The translations under genes were made by a program, and so were the position numbers. DNA of 64,000 nucleotides. Source: Arthrospiribacter ruber. GTDB lineage: Bacteria > Bacteroidota > Bacteroidia > Cytophagales > Cyclobacteriaceae. Location of the stretch: the NCBI RefSeq assembly GCF_019343195.1, contig NZ_RPHB01000008.1, positions 248,001-312,000 on the forward strand. The letters are read 5' to 3'. This document shows positions 1-8,395 of this stretch, in pieces (the first letter of the stretch is position 1; every line of letters starts with the position of its first letter). The notes beneath the pieces are model-generated. The model saw nothing but the letters and a program-made list of their open reading frames with translations. It was not told the DNA's origin and did no database searches.

Positions 1-1
1 C

Positions 2-661
2 AAAGGGAAGGTTTTTGCCATTGATGCCAATACTGGAAGTCAAATCTGGACTTACCAGGCTAAAGGTTCTGAATATTTTCCTGATGCTGAATTCCAGAAA
101 ACCCCAACTGTTGCCCAAGGAAAAGTCTATATTGGATCCCGTGATACCCGACTCTATGTATTGGATTTGGAAACAGGCAAGGAAATCTGGGATTTTACTG
201 AAACCGGAGGAAGTTGGATCATTGCAAGTCCCTTGATTTTTCAAGATAAAGTGTTTTTTGGTAGCTCAGATACCTACAAATTTTATGCATTGGACAGAAA
301 TTCAGGAGAAGAGATTTGGAGCATCCGGACCTTCACCAGATCCTATGCCACCCCTATCCCCTACCAAAATACTGTTTTAATGGCAGGTTTTGACGGAAAA
401 ATCAGAGCTATTGAAGCTAAATCTGGGGAAATAATTTGGGAATATCAAACGGCTACCAGTAAATTCAATTTTGGAAATTTGTACAATCCTGAAGGAAAAT
501 TCAGAAATGATTTAACGATCAATTCAGCTGAAGAAGGTGAAGCCCTAATAAATTCTCTCGGGCCAATAATAAATACTCCGGCAATAAAAGATAATATACT
601 TTTTTTCACAAGTTTGGATGGAAAAGTTTATGCTATAGGTTTAGAGGATGTCAATACATAA
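2..661 (+). CDS. PQQ-like beta-propeller repeat protein (5' end outside window)
   Basis: The reading frame is open from the window edge to the stop at 659-661, so the N-terminus is missing. Four blade-like repeats are visible, each a hydrophobic strand ending in a small-x-G-x-x-I-W pattern: FAIDANTGSQIW, YVLDLETGKEIW, YALDRNSGEEIW and RAIEAKSGEIIW, spaced roughly 40 residues apart. This is the signature of PQQ/BamB-type propellers (pyrrolo-quinoline quinone-like repeats). Such folds occur in periplasmic dehydrogenases, in BamB and in secreted binding proteins. No dehydrogenase residues can be judged from this fragment, so no enzymatic role is assigned. It is the only gene on the + strand before the permease relic at 4.2 kb and does not appear linked to the iron genes downstream. 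Confidence 0.85.
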   Translation, partial: KGKVFAIDANTGSQIWTYQAKGSEYFPDAEFQKTPTVAQGKVYIGSRDTRLYVLDLETGKEIWDFTETGGSWIIASPLIFQDKVFFGSSDTYKFYALDRNSGEEIWSIRTFTRSYATPIPYQNTVLMAGFDGKIRAIEAKSGEIIWEYQTATSKFNFGNLYNPEGKFRNDLTINSAEEGEALINSLGPIINTPAIKDNILFFTSLDGKVYAIGLEDVNT

Positions 662-816
662 CCATTAATCAATTGCTTTTAAAATCAAAGTGAGACCAAA
701 CATACTATGACCTACTGATACAAAAACCATTAATTAAAATGATCATCAACTCAATCTGAAATGATTGGATATATTTTATGTTAGCCTGGCGTAATTCCCA
801 TATGCATTTTAAAAGG

Positions 817-1311
817 TTAAACCAAAATCAAAAATACCCATATAAGAAGAATGATTGGGAGAAATATAATCAAATCCTTATTGATCTTTGCTGCGGTAAA
901 AAGTCCGCATGCCAATAACAGTTCCTTTTCTTTCGGATCCAAATGATGAAAATCCAGGTTATTATCAATACGTTCTAAGGATATTTTCCCTTGCCTTAAT
1001 ACCCAATTCCCATTAAATATCCCCTTAAGGGAAAATTGAAATGGGCCTTCTTCCACAAGATTGATTTGTGCCAAATTCCTTAATGCATGAAAATGAATAT
1101 ACCCTATGGATTTGCCTTCCCTATAAACTCTGAAAGAGTTACCCATAAAATCTAAAGAGTGAAATTCATAGAGTTCTTTCCCGGAATAAAATGCCGAATT
1201 ATTGAAAAAAGGTATTTTCAATGTTCCAAATATTCCTTGGGAATCCTGTACATAGGTAATTTCTGAAACCGGATTTTTCCTTTGTATTCTAATGCTTTTT
1301 TTATTTCTCAT
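817..1311 (-). CDS. Hypothetical protein with one C-terminal membrane helix
   Basis: A 164-residue protein that I do not recognise. The start is placed at the ATG at 1311, not the TTG two codons upstream, because a GGGA-type ribosome-binding sequence lies about 10 nt before the ATG. The body is rich in beta-strand-like stretches and aromatic residues. The last about 20 residues (DLIIFLPIILLIWVFLILV) form a hydrophobic helix ending in the final residue, as in a tail-anchored protein. There is no signal peptide. The next gene on the same strand is the beta-lactamase-like hydrolase, whose stop is about 90 nt away, so the two could be co-transcribed. The function is unknown. Confidence 0.6.
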   Translation of the reverse strand: MRNKKSIRIQRKNPVSEITYVQDSQGIFGTLKIPFFNNSAFYSGKELYEFHSLDFMGNSFRVYREGKSIGYIHFHALRNLAQINLVEEGPFQFSLKGIFNGNWVLRQGKISLERIDNNLDFHHLDPKEKELLLACGLFTAAKINKDLIIFLPIILLIWVFLILV

Positions 1312-1401
1312 ATTCAAATTTCCCTTTAGTCAAAACCTCCCATTCAGGTTCATTAGCCAATAATGAAAGCTGAAAGGAAGGTTGGATGGAACTGTCAAAT
1401 T

Positions 1402-3072
1402 CTATTTGGTTTTCTCGAATGAAATGTTTCTCAATCTTCCCACATCTTTGATAACAAAACCATTAATATTCTTTCGGATATCTCTTGTGAAATAGATCTC
1501 CCCCAGCTTTTCAACTTTGAACCTATCCCCATCAATATGCTCCAAGGGAAGGTTTTCCAATCCCAAATAATACTTCATAGTCCTGGGCATTACCAATATG
1601 GGCACATCATTCTTCAAAGTGATTTGATAAACTGCATTCAGATCAGTACTGAAATAATTCCCTAAAAGCTCATCTTTGTCAGGAGCAGGAACAGGCAAAG
1701 TCCCGTCATCCTTCTTACCTGGAAAACTTTTTCCGCCTTGGTACCAGATCAATTCATTGACTTCTCCGTTGCTGCCGATCAAAAACTCAGTTTGTGCTTC
1801 AAATGCTTTCAGGTAAAACTTAGAGGGCGAAGACGCAAAAAGCTCAAATTCAGGTGCATCAGGAATTAATAGGAATAGTTTACCTTCTTTTTCCTTAAAA
1901 GTCAGCACCATTCCATCTTCCATTTTAAACTCCCCTTCAAACTTTCTCAATTGATTTACCGGGAGTTCTATATCTTCATTTTCTGCCAAAGACGCTTCAA
2001 CAAAATACTCAGACAGCAAAGTTTCCGTCACCAATCTGGAAATTGTTGCGGTACTGATATTTTGATTATTGGCAGCCACTGCTACAAACATTTTATGTTC
2101 TGGATACCAGGTGAAATAAGCCGAAAATCCCATGGTTCCTCCGGAATGACTTACAAGTCGAATACCTTTATAGTCTACTAAATTTAAACCGTAAGTATAT
2201 TTTAATTCAGTACCATCTACCAGTTTGGCCGTTGAAGATTCTAATCTTGGTCTGATTTCAGATGAAAATAGAGTCGGTTGGAAATAATGCCTTCCCCAAA
2301 CCAACATATCCTCCAAGCTCATGAAGATATTGGTGCCACCTGCCACAGACTCAGATTCGGTAATCGTTCTTTCCAATCCATTATCAGTTTTTTTATACCC
2401 TACGGCCCTATTGGGAATGGTTTTTCCAGGTCTGGTATAAGCAAAGGAATTGCTCATTCCCAATGGAGCAAAAAGTTCATTTTCAACATAAGCGTCATAG
2501 GCTTGTCCACTTACATTTTCTATGATTTTGGCTAGCAATCCGTAGCCGGCATTAGAATACAAGTATTCATCTCCAGGATTGAAATTAAGAATTCTATAAC
2601 TTTTTATCAGCTCGAATTCATCATCAGCAGTCCAAGGCTGTTCTAAGGATATCCCTGCGAAAAGGCGGACATTATCTGTTGAACCCAATCCACTGGTATG
2701 AAAAATCAAATGTTTCACCGTGATCTCTTTTCCATAATCCGGAAGGTCTGGAATATATTGATGAACAGGGGCATCAAGATCTATTTTACCTTCTTCTTCT
2801 AATTTAAGTATCGCAAAAGCAGTGATATGCTTTGAAACAGAAGCCAAATTAAAAGTGGTTTGATTGGAATTCGGCATTTGGTAATCCAGGTTCATCTGAC
2901 CGTAAGCCTTTTGAAAAATCACATCATTCCCTTTAGTGACCCCGACAACAAAGCCCGGCTGGCCTTTCCCTGTTAATGTCATGGCAAGGGAATCCATTTT
3001 ACTTTCAAGGTTTTGGGCAAAGACTTCGAAGGTCAGCAGAATTGAACCAATCACCATTAATAATTTCTTCAT
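1402..3072 (-). CDS. Serine hydrolase, beta-lactamase class C / AmpC-like family, secreted
   Basis: A 556-residue protein with an N-terminal signal peptide (about residues 1-20, ending VFAQ). All three motifs of the penicillin-binding/class C fold are present: S78-V-S-K81 (SxxK nucleophile), Y172-S-N174 (YxN) and H309-S-G-G312 (the KTG-equivalent HxGG). The catalytic domain spans about residues 25-350. The remaining about 200 residues form a C-terminal beta-rich extension typical of Bacteroidota members of this family. Related proteins are esterases, D-aminopeptidases or peptidases more often than true beta-lactamases, so the substrate cannot be named. The protein probably acts in the periplasm or on the cell surface. 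It is the last gene on this strand before the RadC element and has no obvious functional link to its neighbours. Confidence 0.85.
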   Translation of the reverse strand: MKKLLMVIGSILLTFEVFAQNLESKMDSLAMTLTGKGQPGFVVGVTKGNDVIFQKAYGQMNLDYQMPNSNQTTFNLASVSKHITAFAILKLEEEGKIDLDAPVHQYIPDLPDYGKEITVKHLIFHTSGLGSTDNVRLFAGISLEQPWTADDEFELIKSYRILNFNPGDEYLYSNAGYGLLAKIIENVSGQAYDAYVENELFAPLGMSNSFAYTRPGKTIPNRAVGYKKTDNGLERTITESESVAGGTNIFMSLEDMLVWGRHYFQPTLFSSEIRPRLESSTAKLVDGTELKYTYGLNLVDYKGIRLVSHSGGTMGFSAYFTWYPEHKMFVAVAANNQNISTATISRLVTETLLSEYFVEASLAENEDIELPVNQLRKFEGEFKMEDGMVLTFKEKEGKLFLLIPDAPEFELFASSPSKFYLKAFEAQTEFLIGSNGEVNELIWYQGGKSFPGKKDDGTLPVPAPDKDELLGNYFSTDLNAVYQITLKNDVPILVMPRTMKYYLGLENLPLEHIDGDRFKVEKLGEIYFTRDIRKNINGFVIKDVGRLRNISFEKTK

Positions 3073-3185
3073 AATTGCTTTTTTTTATGTTTTACGAAAA
3101 GCAATTTTAAAGCTCAAAGTGATGATAAAAGTCCGACTTTACGAATCAGTACTTCTTTCAGGTATAAAAATCAAACAATAAAAAA

Positions 3186-3253
3186 AGCTGACACTATAGT
3201 TGCACCAGAAATCAGTTTCCCACCTTCGGACAAAATCAAGGTGCCTGTCAGCT
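3186..3253 (-). terminator. Large hairpin downstream of the RadC-like gene; probable terminator or small structured RNA
   Basis: Outer arms AGCTGACA (3186-3193) and TGTCAGCT (3246-3253) are perfect reverse complements. Inside them GCACC (3202-3206) pairs with GGTGC (3240-3244). Read on the minus strand, the outer stem is followed directly by a T6 run (3181-3186), as in an intrinsic terminator for transcription leaving the RadC-like gene. The loop is unusually long (about 50 nt) and contains an alternative CACCTT/AAGGTG stem. Confidence 0.5.
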
Positions 3254-3293
3254 GAATTCCGGCCAAAAAAAGAGAGCCTCCCTCCACTTTCCA

Positions 3294-3968
3294 TTACTTC
3301 TTGCCTTCGTCTGCAAAGCTGAAGTAAGCATGATCTGTAAAGATGATATGGTCCAGCACAATGATGTCAAGGCACTTCCCGGCCTCAGAGAGTTTTTTGG
3401 TCAGTCTCCTGTCCTGCTCTGAGGGTTTCAAGTTTCCTGAGGGATGGTTGTGGACCAGGATCATCGAGCAGCTCTGATTTTCCAAAGCATGTTTAAAGAT
3501 CACTTTGGGATCTGCAATGGTGCCGCTTGTTCCACCGGTGCTGATCTTTACTTTTCTTATGACCTGATTGCTTCTGTTAAGAAGGATGATATAGAAATGT
3601 TCCACCAGTTCATCCAAGAGGTCTGCTTTCATGATCTGATAGATATCCGAGGAGCAGCATATCTTTATCTTCCTTTGTTCGGGTTCCCTTATTCTTCTCC
3701 TACCTATTTCAAAAGCCAGTACCAATGCCGTTGCTTTGGCTTCACCAATACCTCCTACCTTCATCCAGTCATGCAGGGAGTATTTGGCCAAAGCTGCCAG
3801 ACTGTAGTTTTCAGCCGCAAATATTGCCTTTGCTTGTTCTGAGGTAATCCCACCTATTGCAGCAATCAGGTGAAAATCGGAAAGGGCTGATCTTCCTTTG
3901 GTGTAAAGGATTTCAGTTTCTTCTCTGAGGATGTTTCTGGAAGTAGCTATGATATTGTTGCAGACTTT
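3294..3968 (-). CDS. RadC-like JAB/MPN-domain protein, copy 1 (start codon unclear)
   Basis: The open frame encodes up to 224 residues, about the length of a full RadC. In order there is a SALSD segment, a helix-hairpin-helix (VGGIGEAKA) and a JAB1/MPN domain with the metal-binding motif HNHPSGNLKPSEQD, then the usual DHIIF...YFSFADEG ending. RadC proteins were named for DNA repair, but their biochemical role is unsettled. The frame begins directly after a TGA at 3969-3971 and has no ATG, GTG or TTG near the RadC-like N-terminus. The first usable codons are a TTG at 3791 and an ATG about eight codons later. Dropping one A from the AAAA run at the front would put a GTG in frame. It may therefore be a decayed gene or start at an atypical codon. 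It is the only one of the three copies with an intact C-terminus. Confidence 0.65.
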   Translation of the reverse strand, partial: KVCNNIIATSRNILREETEILYTKGRSALSDFHLIAAIGGITSEQAKAIFAAENYSLAALAKYSLHDWMKVGGIGEAKATALVLAFEIGRRRIREPEQRKIKICCSSDIYQIMKADLLDELVEHFYIILLNRSNQVIRKVKISTGGTSGTIADPKVIFKHALENQSCSMILVHNHPSGNLKPSEQDRRLTKKLSEAGKCLDIIVLDHIIFTDHAYFSFADEGKK

Positions 3969-4019
3969 TCACTCCTTGCCCTAGAGCTTTTGTTTAGCCC
4001 CTCCCCCAGGAGTCTGCAA
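3958..4019. repeat. Inverted repeat at the 5' end of the RadC-like frame
   Basis: Nine-base perfect arms TTGCAGACT (3958-3966) and AGTCTGCAA (4011-4019), with a nested ACTCC/GGAGT pair, enclose about 44 nt. One arm lies within the first codons of the RadC-like frame. The same structure is preserved at 36096-36157 in copy 2. Confidence 0.6.
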
Positions 4020-4180
4020 ACCACTGAAAGCAAGGTGGAACGGAATAAATCCTGTTCGGTATACCTTTCCTATTTATGCCGTAGTCCCTTGAAAAATCTA
4101 CACCATCACATCAGACACATGAGCAGAGACAGGCATAACTTGGAAGACATAAGTAAGAAAAATAACAAATTACTTTTTAA

Positions 4181-5677
4181 CCTACTCTCCAGCTTTTAAT
4201 TGTTCAGCTCCAATTTATTTTTTACAAAAGCTTTAAGTACGAAGCTTTGGTATTGAATGGCATCGCTTTATTCTTAAGTTTGGTCCTGGCCTTTGCCTGC
4301 TTACCATTTATTTCTAGCTACTTAGGATTTTCAAGCGTTCAGTTCCAAGAGACACTCATTCAATATGCTTGGTTAATCATATTGTTCTGGTTAGGGGTAT
4401 CACTCCTATCTGGCTTTTTCCCGTCCCTTTACCTCGCCAAACTGAGGCCCCAGCTTATTTTAAAAAACTTTCGCTTTAGCCCAAGCGGGGGTTTTGTCAG
4501 GAAATACCTGGTAGGCTTTCAATTTTTCCTTTCCGGGGTTTTGATTTTCTGTTCTATCGCAGTTTATCAGCAATATCAACACATGACCAACTTGGATATG
4601 GGCTTTGATACTGATGACCTTTTGGCCATCAAAATGGAAGGTATCAAAAATGAAGAAGCCTTATATCATCAAGTGGCACAAATAGCAGGAGTAAAATCTA
4701 TTACTACAAGCAGGTTTTTGCCGGGTATTGAAGGGGGGTGGACGCCATCTGTAGAATTCGAAAGGAATACCCCTTAGGATATTCGTTTTATGAATGTACA
4801 ATTTGTAGGCCCTGAGTTTTTTAGCTTTTTGGGTGTAGAAATGATAGCAGGTAGGGAAATCCTAGACCAAGTAGCCGACCTTGGGGAATTCAGTCAGATG
4901 CGGGACCAATTCCCACAAATCGATGGTTTATCCGCAGTAGTAAATGAGTCTGCTTTGAAAGTCATGAATAAAAGCAAGGAGGAGGCCTTAGGTGCAGCTG
5001 TGAGGGTATTTACTGAAGAAAATGGTCAGCTATTCAGTAATTATAAAGGGAACATTGTAGGTGTAGTAAATGACTACCATACCAAAGACTTGAGGTATCC
5101 CATTGTCCCAACCGTATTTATACCGATCAACGATTTCAAGCCGGAATATCTTTTGGTCAGAAGTAAACAAATGGATTCCTCAGACTTAATTAACCAATTG
5201 GCTGATACCTGGAAGAGTGTAGAACCCATAAGACCTTTTGAATTCTCAGTTTTGAACGACCGCATACTTATGCAATATGAGGAACAGGAAAAAGCTTCAT
5301 TTTTAATAGGGCTGTTTTCTTTGATTTCCATTGTAATATCAGGATTGGGGATTTACGGTTTGGCCTTATTTGTGGCAGATTCCAAAAGAAAAGAGGTTGG
5401 GATACGAAAAATTCTCGGTGCTGGAATCTTATCTGTTCAGAAAATGCTTTTAGGGGAATTTCTCCGTCCTGTTTTGTTGGGTGCAATCATTTCTCTGCCA
5501 CTTGGATATTATTTGATGAATTATTGGCTAAAGCAATTTCCTGAAAAGTTAGAACCGGGGATAGGGATTTTCCTACTAACTATTCTTATTTCAAGTTTGC
5601 TTATGGCCTTGACTGTAAGCTGGCGACCTTTTCAGGCCTCTACAGTTAATCCTGTAGAAACTTTGGAAAGAGATTGA
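4181..5677 (+). pseudogene. MacB/FtsX-type ABC transporter permease, 5'-truncated and with an in-frame stop
   Basis: The frame opens after a TAA at 4178-4180 and reads as the second half of an about 800-residue permease of the MacB_PCD/FtsX family: two membrane segments with an LRPQLILKNFR linker, a periplasmic MacB-like domain (VGPEFFSFLGVEMIAGR, VVNDYHTKDLRYPI), then three C-terminal helices and the typical KRKEVGIRKILGA motif. The reading frame is interrupted by TAG at 4775-4777 but continues in the same frame on both sides, so this is a nonsense mutation and not a frameshift. The N-terminal half is absent, and the relic begins about 90 bp after the edge of the RadC-type repeat. These permeases work with an ATPase in efflux or lipoprotein export; none is next to it. 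Confidence 0.85.
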
Positions 5678-5718
5678 TTTCGATAGTTAAATGTCGACTG
5701 ATCCCAAAAATATAAACT

Positions 5719-5835
5719 CTAAGAACATCCATCACACCCACACCCCTTATTCTTTTTTTTAGCAAAAAATAAGTTATAAACAGTAAAGCCTAATACCAAA
5801 ATAAACAAACCAAAAACCAATATCTCCTGCCACAT
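5719..5835 (-). CDS. FeoB-associated Cys-rich membrane protein (38 residues)
   Basis: A short gene whose ATG (5833-5835) begins one base after the feoB stop codon (5837-5839). It encodes one membrane helix (about residues 4-24), a lysine cluster (AKKKNK) and a C-terminal cysteine motif GCGCDGCS. This is the pattern of the FeoB-associated Cys-rich membrane proteins found next to feoB in many Bacteroidota and Firmicutes; the cysteines are thought to handle iron or a redox signal for FeoB. The tight spacing implies translational coupling with feoB. Only its small size makes it easy to miss. Confidence 0.85.
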   Translation of the reverse strand: MWQEILVFGLFILVLGFTVYNLFFAKKKNKGCGCDGCS

Positions 5836-5836
5836 G

Positions 5837-7960
5837 CTAAACTAGGGTCTGATAAGTGATCAATGCTGCCAAATATGCTACACCTGTCATTACCAAGGTT
5901 TGTAGGATTGGCCATTTCCAACTCTTTGTTTCTCTTTTTACTACCGCTAATGTACTCATACATTGCATGGCAAAAGCATAGAATATCATTAAAGAAAGCC
6001 CTGTAGCTAAATTATAAACTTTTTCTCCTGTATCCGGTCTTTTTTCCTGCGCAAGCTTTTCTCTTATGGTCAGTTCATTATCTACATCACCACCAATACT
6101 GTATATGGTAGCGATGGTTCCTACAAAAACTTCCCTTGCAGCAAAGGAGGTTATCAGGGCAATTCCTATTTTCCAGTCGTATCCCAAGGGACGGATAACA
6201 GGTTCAATGGCTTTGCCCATAATCCCCATATAGGATGCTTCTAATTTCTTGGAGGCAAAAAGTTCTTCAATTTCCGCTATTTCTTCAACAGATTGCGTAT
6301 TGCTCAAAAGATTTTCTTCCTCTTCATATAAAGAATTCATTGTAGAAGGAGGTCCATAGCTGGCCAATACCCAAAGGATAATTGATATAGCAAGGATGAC
6401 CTTTCCCGCTTCCAATACAAAAACCTTTGACTTACCATACATTGTCATCAGTACGGCTTTCCATCTTGGGAAGCGATAGACCGGCATTTCTGTAAGTAAA
6501 TAGCTTTTCTGCTTTTGGGTAAAAACGAGATTAAGTAAAAATGCGCCAAGTAGAGTTGCCACAGTTCCCAAAAGATACATACCCAGTAAGGCCAAAGCCT
6601 GTGCATTGACTCCCAAAATCGTCTGTGAGGGAATAATCAATCCTATGATAATGATATAAATGGGTAATCGGGCAGAGCAGCTCATCCATGGAGCTACCAA
6701 TATGGTAATCAACCTCTCCTTATTATTGCTGATTGTTCGAGTGGCCATTACTGCAGGTATAGCACATGCCATACCTGAAATTAGCGGAACCACACTTTTG
6801 CCGTGAAGTCCAAAGGGCCGCATAAACCTGTCCATCAAAAACACGACTCTGGATAAGTATCCGGTATCCTCCAGAAAAGCCAAAAAACCAAATAACATAG
6901 CAATTTGTGGTATAAAAATAACTATACCTCCGATACCTGGCACCAACCCTTCGGCTAAAAAGTCAGTAAATACGCCTTCAGGCAAAGTTTGTGTAATCCA
7001 AGCTGCTAGCCCGGCAAAACCTTCATCAATCCAATCCATGGGAACTTCTGCCCAAGCAAAAATAGCCTGAAAGATCAATAACATGATACCTAAAAATATG
7101 CCATATCCTAAAACCGGGTGCAGCACAACCTTATCCATTTGGTTACCAAAAGATCCTTTACCAGAATCCACTTTAGATACTGTTTTCTCCAAAATGGCCT
7201 TTATCTTTTTGTTTCTGATTGTTGCCTCTTCAAGCTTGGCTTTGTGGATGTCAAACCCAAATTCAAGCCTTCTATTCAAAAGCCAACTTCTGTCCTCCAC
7301 ATTCAGGGTATTGTCTTCCTCTGCAAAAACCAATAATTGAAAAGCTTTATATGGGGAAGTAACGTTAAAGTACTCCATAGTGGCTTTCAACAAACCTTCG
7401 GGGATAATATTTTCAACACTTATAAATGGGTCTACTTGGTTAAAAGTTCTTTGTATTAAAAGTGACTTCACCGCTTGAATGCCTTCTGACTTCCGGGCAT
7501 CTGTCAAAATCAAAGGCACATTCAAAGCTTGGTACAACTCATGGGTTCTAAGTTTTACACCACTCTTTTCCGCCATGTCCTTCATGTTCAGCACCAAGGC
7601 TAGGGGAAGCCCTAAATCCATAACCTGCGTGGCCAATAACAAACCCCTTTCCAGATTGCAGGAATCCAAAATAACCAAAGCAGCATCCAATTTTCCATCA
7701 CTTTCAGATAGAACCCTATAGGCAATCAATTCATCTTCTGATTTTGGATATAAGCTGTACGTTCCTGGAAGATCAATTAATTGCAATTCATTGGAAGAAT
7801 CTCTCAGGTAGCCTACGGTTTTATCTACAGTCACCCCGGGATAGTTTCCAATTTTTTGGTTCAGGCCTGTTAGTTGGTTAAAAACACTGGACTTTCCGAC
7901 ATTTGGATTCCCTATTAAAGCAATAGTTTGGGTCTTTTTGATCACAGAGGATGACGCCAT
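5837..7960 (-). CDS. feoB: Ferrous iron transport protein B
   Basis: A 707-residue inner-membrane Fe(II) transporter. The N-terminal G domain shows G1 GNPNVGKSS (17-25), the switch region GNYPGVTV, G3 DLPG (63-66) and G4 NMKD (125-128). A helical insertion follows, then the membrane region with the two Gate motifs (GFLAFLEDTGYLSR and MSCSARLPIYI-type segments). The conserved serine/cysteine pore segment GMACAIPAVMATR is present. Length is normal for the family. It lies downstream of feoA (gap about 40 nt) and upstream of the 38-residue Cys-rich gene, forming a feoA-feoB-small protein operon. The operon probably responds to iron through the palindrome at 8309-8325. Confidence 0.98.
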   Translation of the reverse strand: MASSSVIKKTQTIALIGNPNVGKSSVFNQLTGLNQKIGNYPGVTVDKTVGYLRDSSNELQLIDLPGTYSLYPKSEDELIAYRVLSESDGKLDAALVILDSCNLERGLLLATQVMDLGLPLALVLNMKDMAEKSGVKLRTHELYQALNVPLILTDARKSEGIQAVKSLLIQRTFNQVDPFISVENIIPEGLLKATMEYFNVTSPYKAFQLLVFAEEDNTLNVEDRSWLLNRRLEFGFDIHKAKLEEATIRNKKIKAILEKTVSKVDSGKGSFGNQMDKVVLHPVLGYGIFLGIMLLIFQAIFAWAEVPMDWIDEGFAGLAAWITQTLPEGVFTDFLAEGLVPGIGGIVIFIPQIAMLFGFLAFLEDTGYLSRVVFLMDRFMRPFGLHGKSVVPLISGMACAIPAVMATRTISNNKERLITILVAPWMSCSARLPIYIIIIGLIIPSQTILGVNAQALALLGMYLLGTVATLLGAFLLNLVFTQKQKSYLLTEMPVYRFPRWKAVLMTMYGKSKVFVLEAGKVILAISIILWVLASYGPPSTMNSLYEEEENLLSNTQSVEEIAEIEELFASKKLEASYMGIMGKAIEPVIRPLGYDWKIGIALITSFAAREVFVGTIATIYSIGGDVDNELTIREKLAQEKRPDTGEKVYNLATGLSLMIFYAFAMQCMSTLAVVKRETKSWKWPILQTLVMTGVAYLAALITYQTLV

Positions 7961-8001
7961 TGAAATTTAGGTTATTTATGACAAGATTAATATTGATTTC
8001 A

Positions 8002-8247
8002 TTAGATGGCAGAATCCAAGGGTTCGGTAATGATCAGTTCAGCTTCACTGGGTCTCATACATACCATATTCCCATCTACTTCGAATGCTATGGCACCATG
8101 AAGTGGAGCTTTATGTCTGAGAATAATAGATTTCCCCACCATTATACCGATTTCTACCAGATTGATCTGTAAATCTGAATCTTCAAATCCCAAGATGTGA
8201 TACTCTTTATCCTGCACTATGTCCGAAGCTTTGATTTTTAAATTCAT
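8002..8247 (-). CDS. feoA: Ferrous iron transport protein A
   Basis: An 81-residue cytoplasmic SH3-like protein of the FeoA family, which interacts with FeoB to support Fe(II) uptake. Typical features are the conserved LxLxxxGIxxG-like stretch around LVEIGIMVGKSI, followed by the APLHGAIAFEVDG strand and the C-terminal MRPSEAELI. Length matches the family. It is the first gene of the feo operon. The ATG at 8247 is preceded by an AT-rich region containing a variant of the iron-box palindrome. The larger ABC operon ends at 8396, so feo most likely has its own promoter in the 148-nt gap. Confidence 0.95.
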   Translation of the reverse strand: MNLKIKASDIVQDKEYHILGFEDSDLQINLVEIGIMVGKSIILRHKAPLHGAIAFEVDGNMVCMRPSEAELIITEPLDSAI

Positions 8248-8308
8248 GGGAATTGTTTAAATAGTCTATTCTGTAAAAATGATCATAACGGGTCAATTTT
8301 ACAATTTA

Positions 8309-8325
8309 TTAAGATTAATTTTAAA
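8309..8325. promoter_or_regulatory. DtxR-like iron-box palindrome upstream of feoA
   Basis: Sequence TTAAGATTAATTTTAAA differs at two positions from the TTTAGATTAATTCTAAA form seen upstream of the receptor genes. It is centred about 70 nt before the feoA ATG. The motif resembles operators of DtxR-family metal-dependent repressors; the cognate regulator is not in the window. Confidence 0.55.
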
Positions 8326-8395
8326 TAGTAATTTAAATATTAATTCGTTTGAAAAGAAACTCAAACTCTTGAAAGATTATGAATGCAACCCAATT

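Larger units (their letters stand above)
3262..4091. repeat. RadC-type repeat element, copy 1
   Basis: This segment recurs at 35401-36231 and, truncated, at 49621-49846. It contains a RadC-like reading frame plus about 120 bp upstream of it that is nearly base-for-base the same as at 36107-36231. Similarity stops abruptly at 4091: copy 1 continues into an ABC-permease relic and copy 2 into unrelated sequence. At the other edge similarity fades around 3262. Confidence 0.8.

Noticed and set aside
3444-3842. Open frames antisense to the RadC-like copies
   Set aside because: They mirror a conserved JAB-domain coding sequence and have no features of their own.
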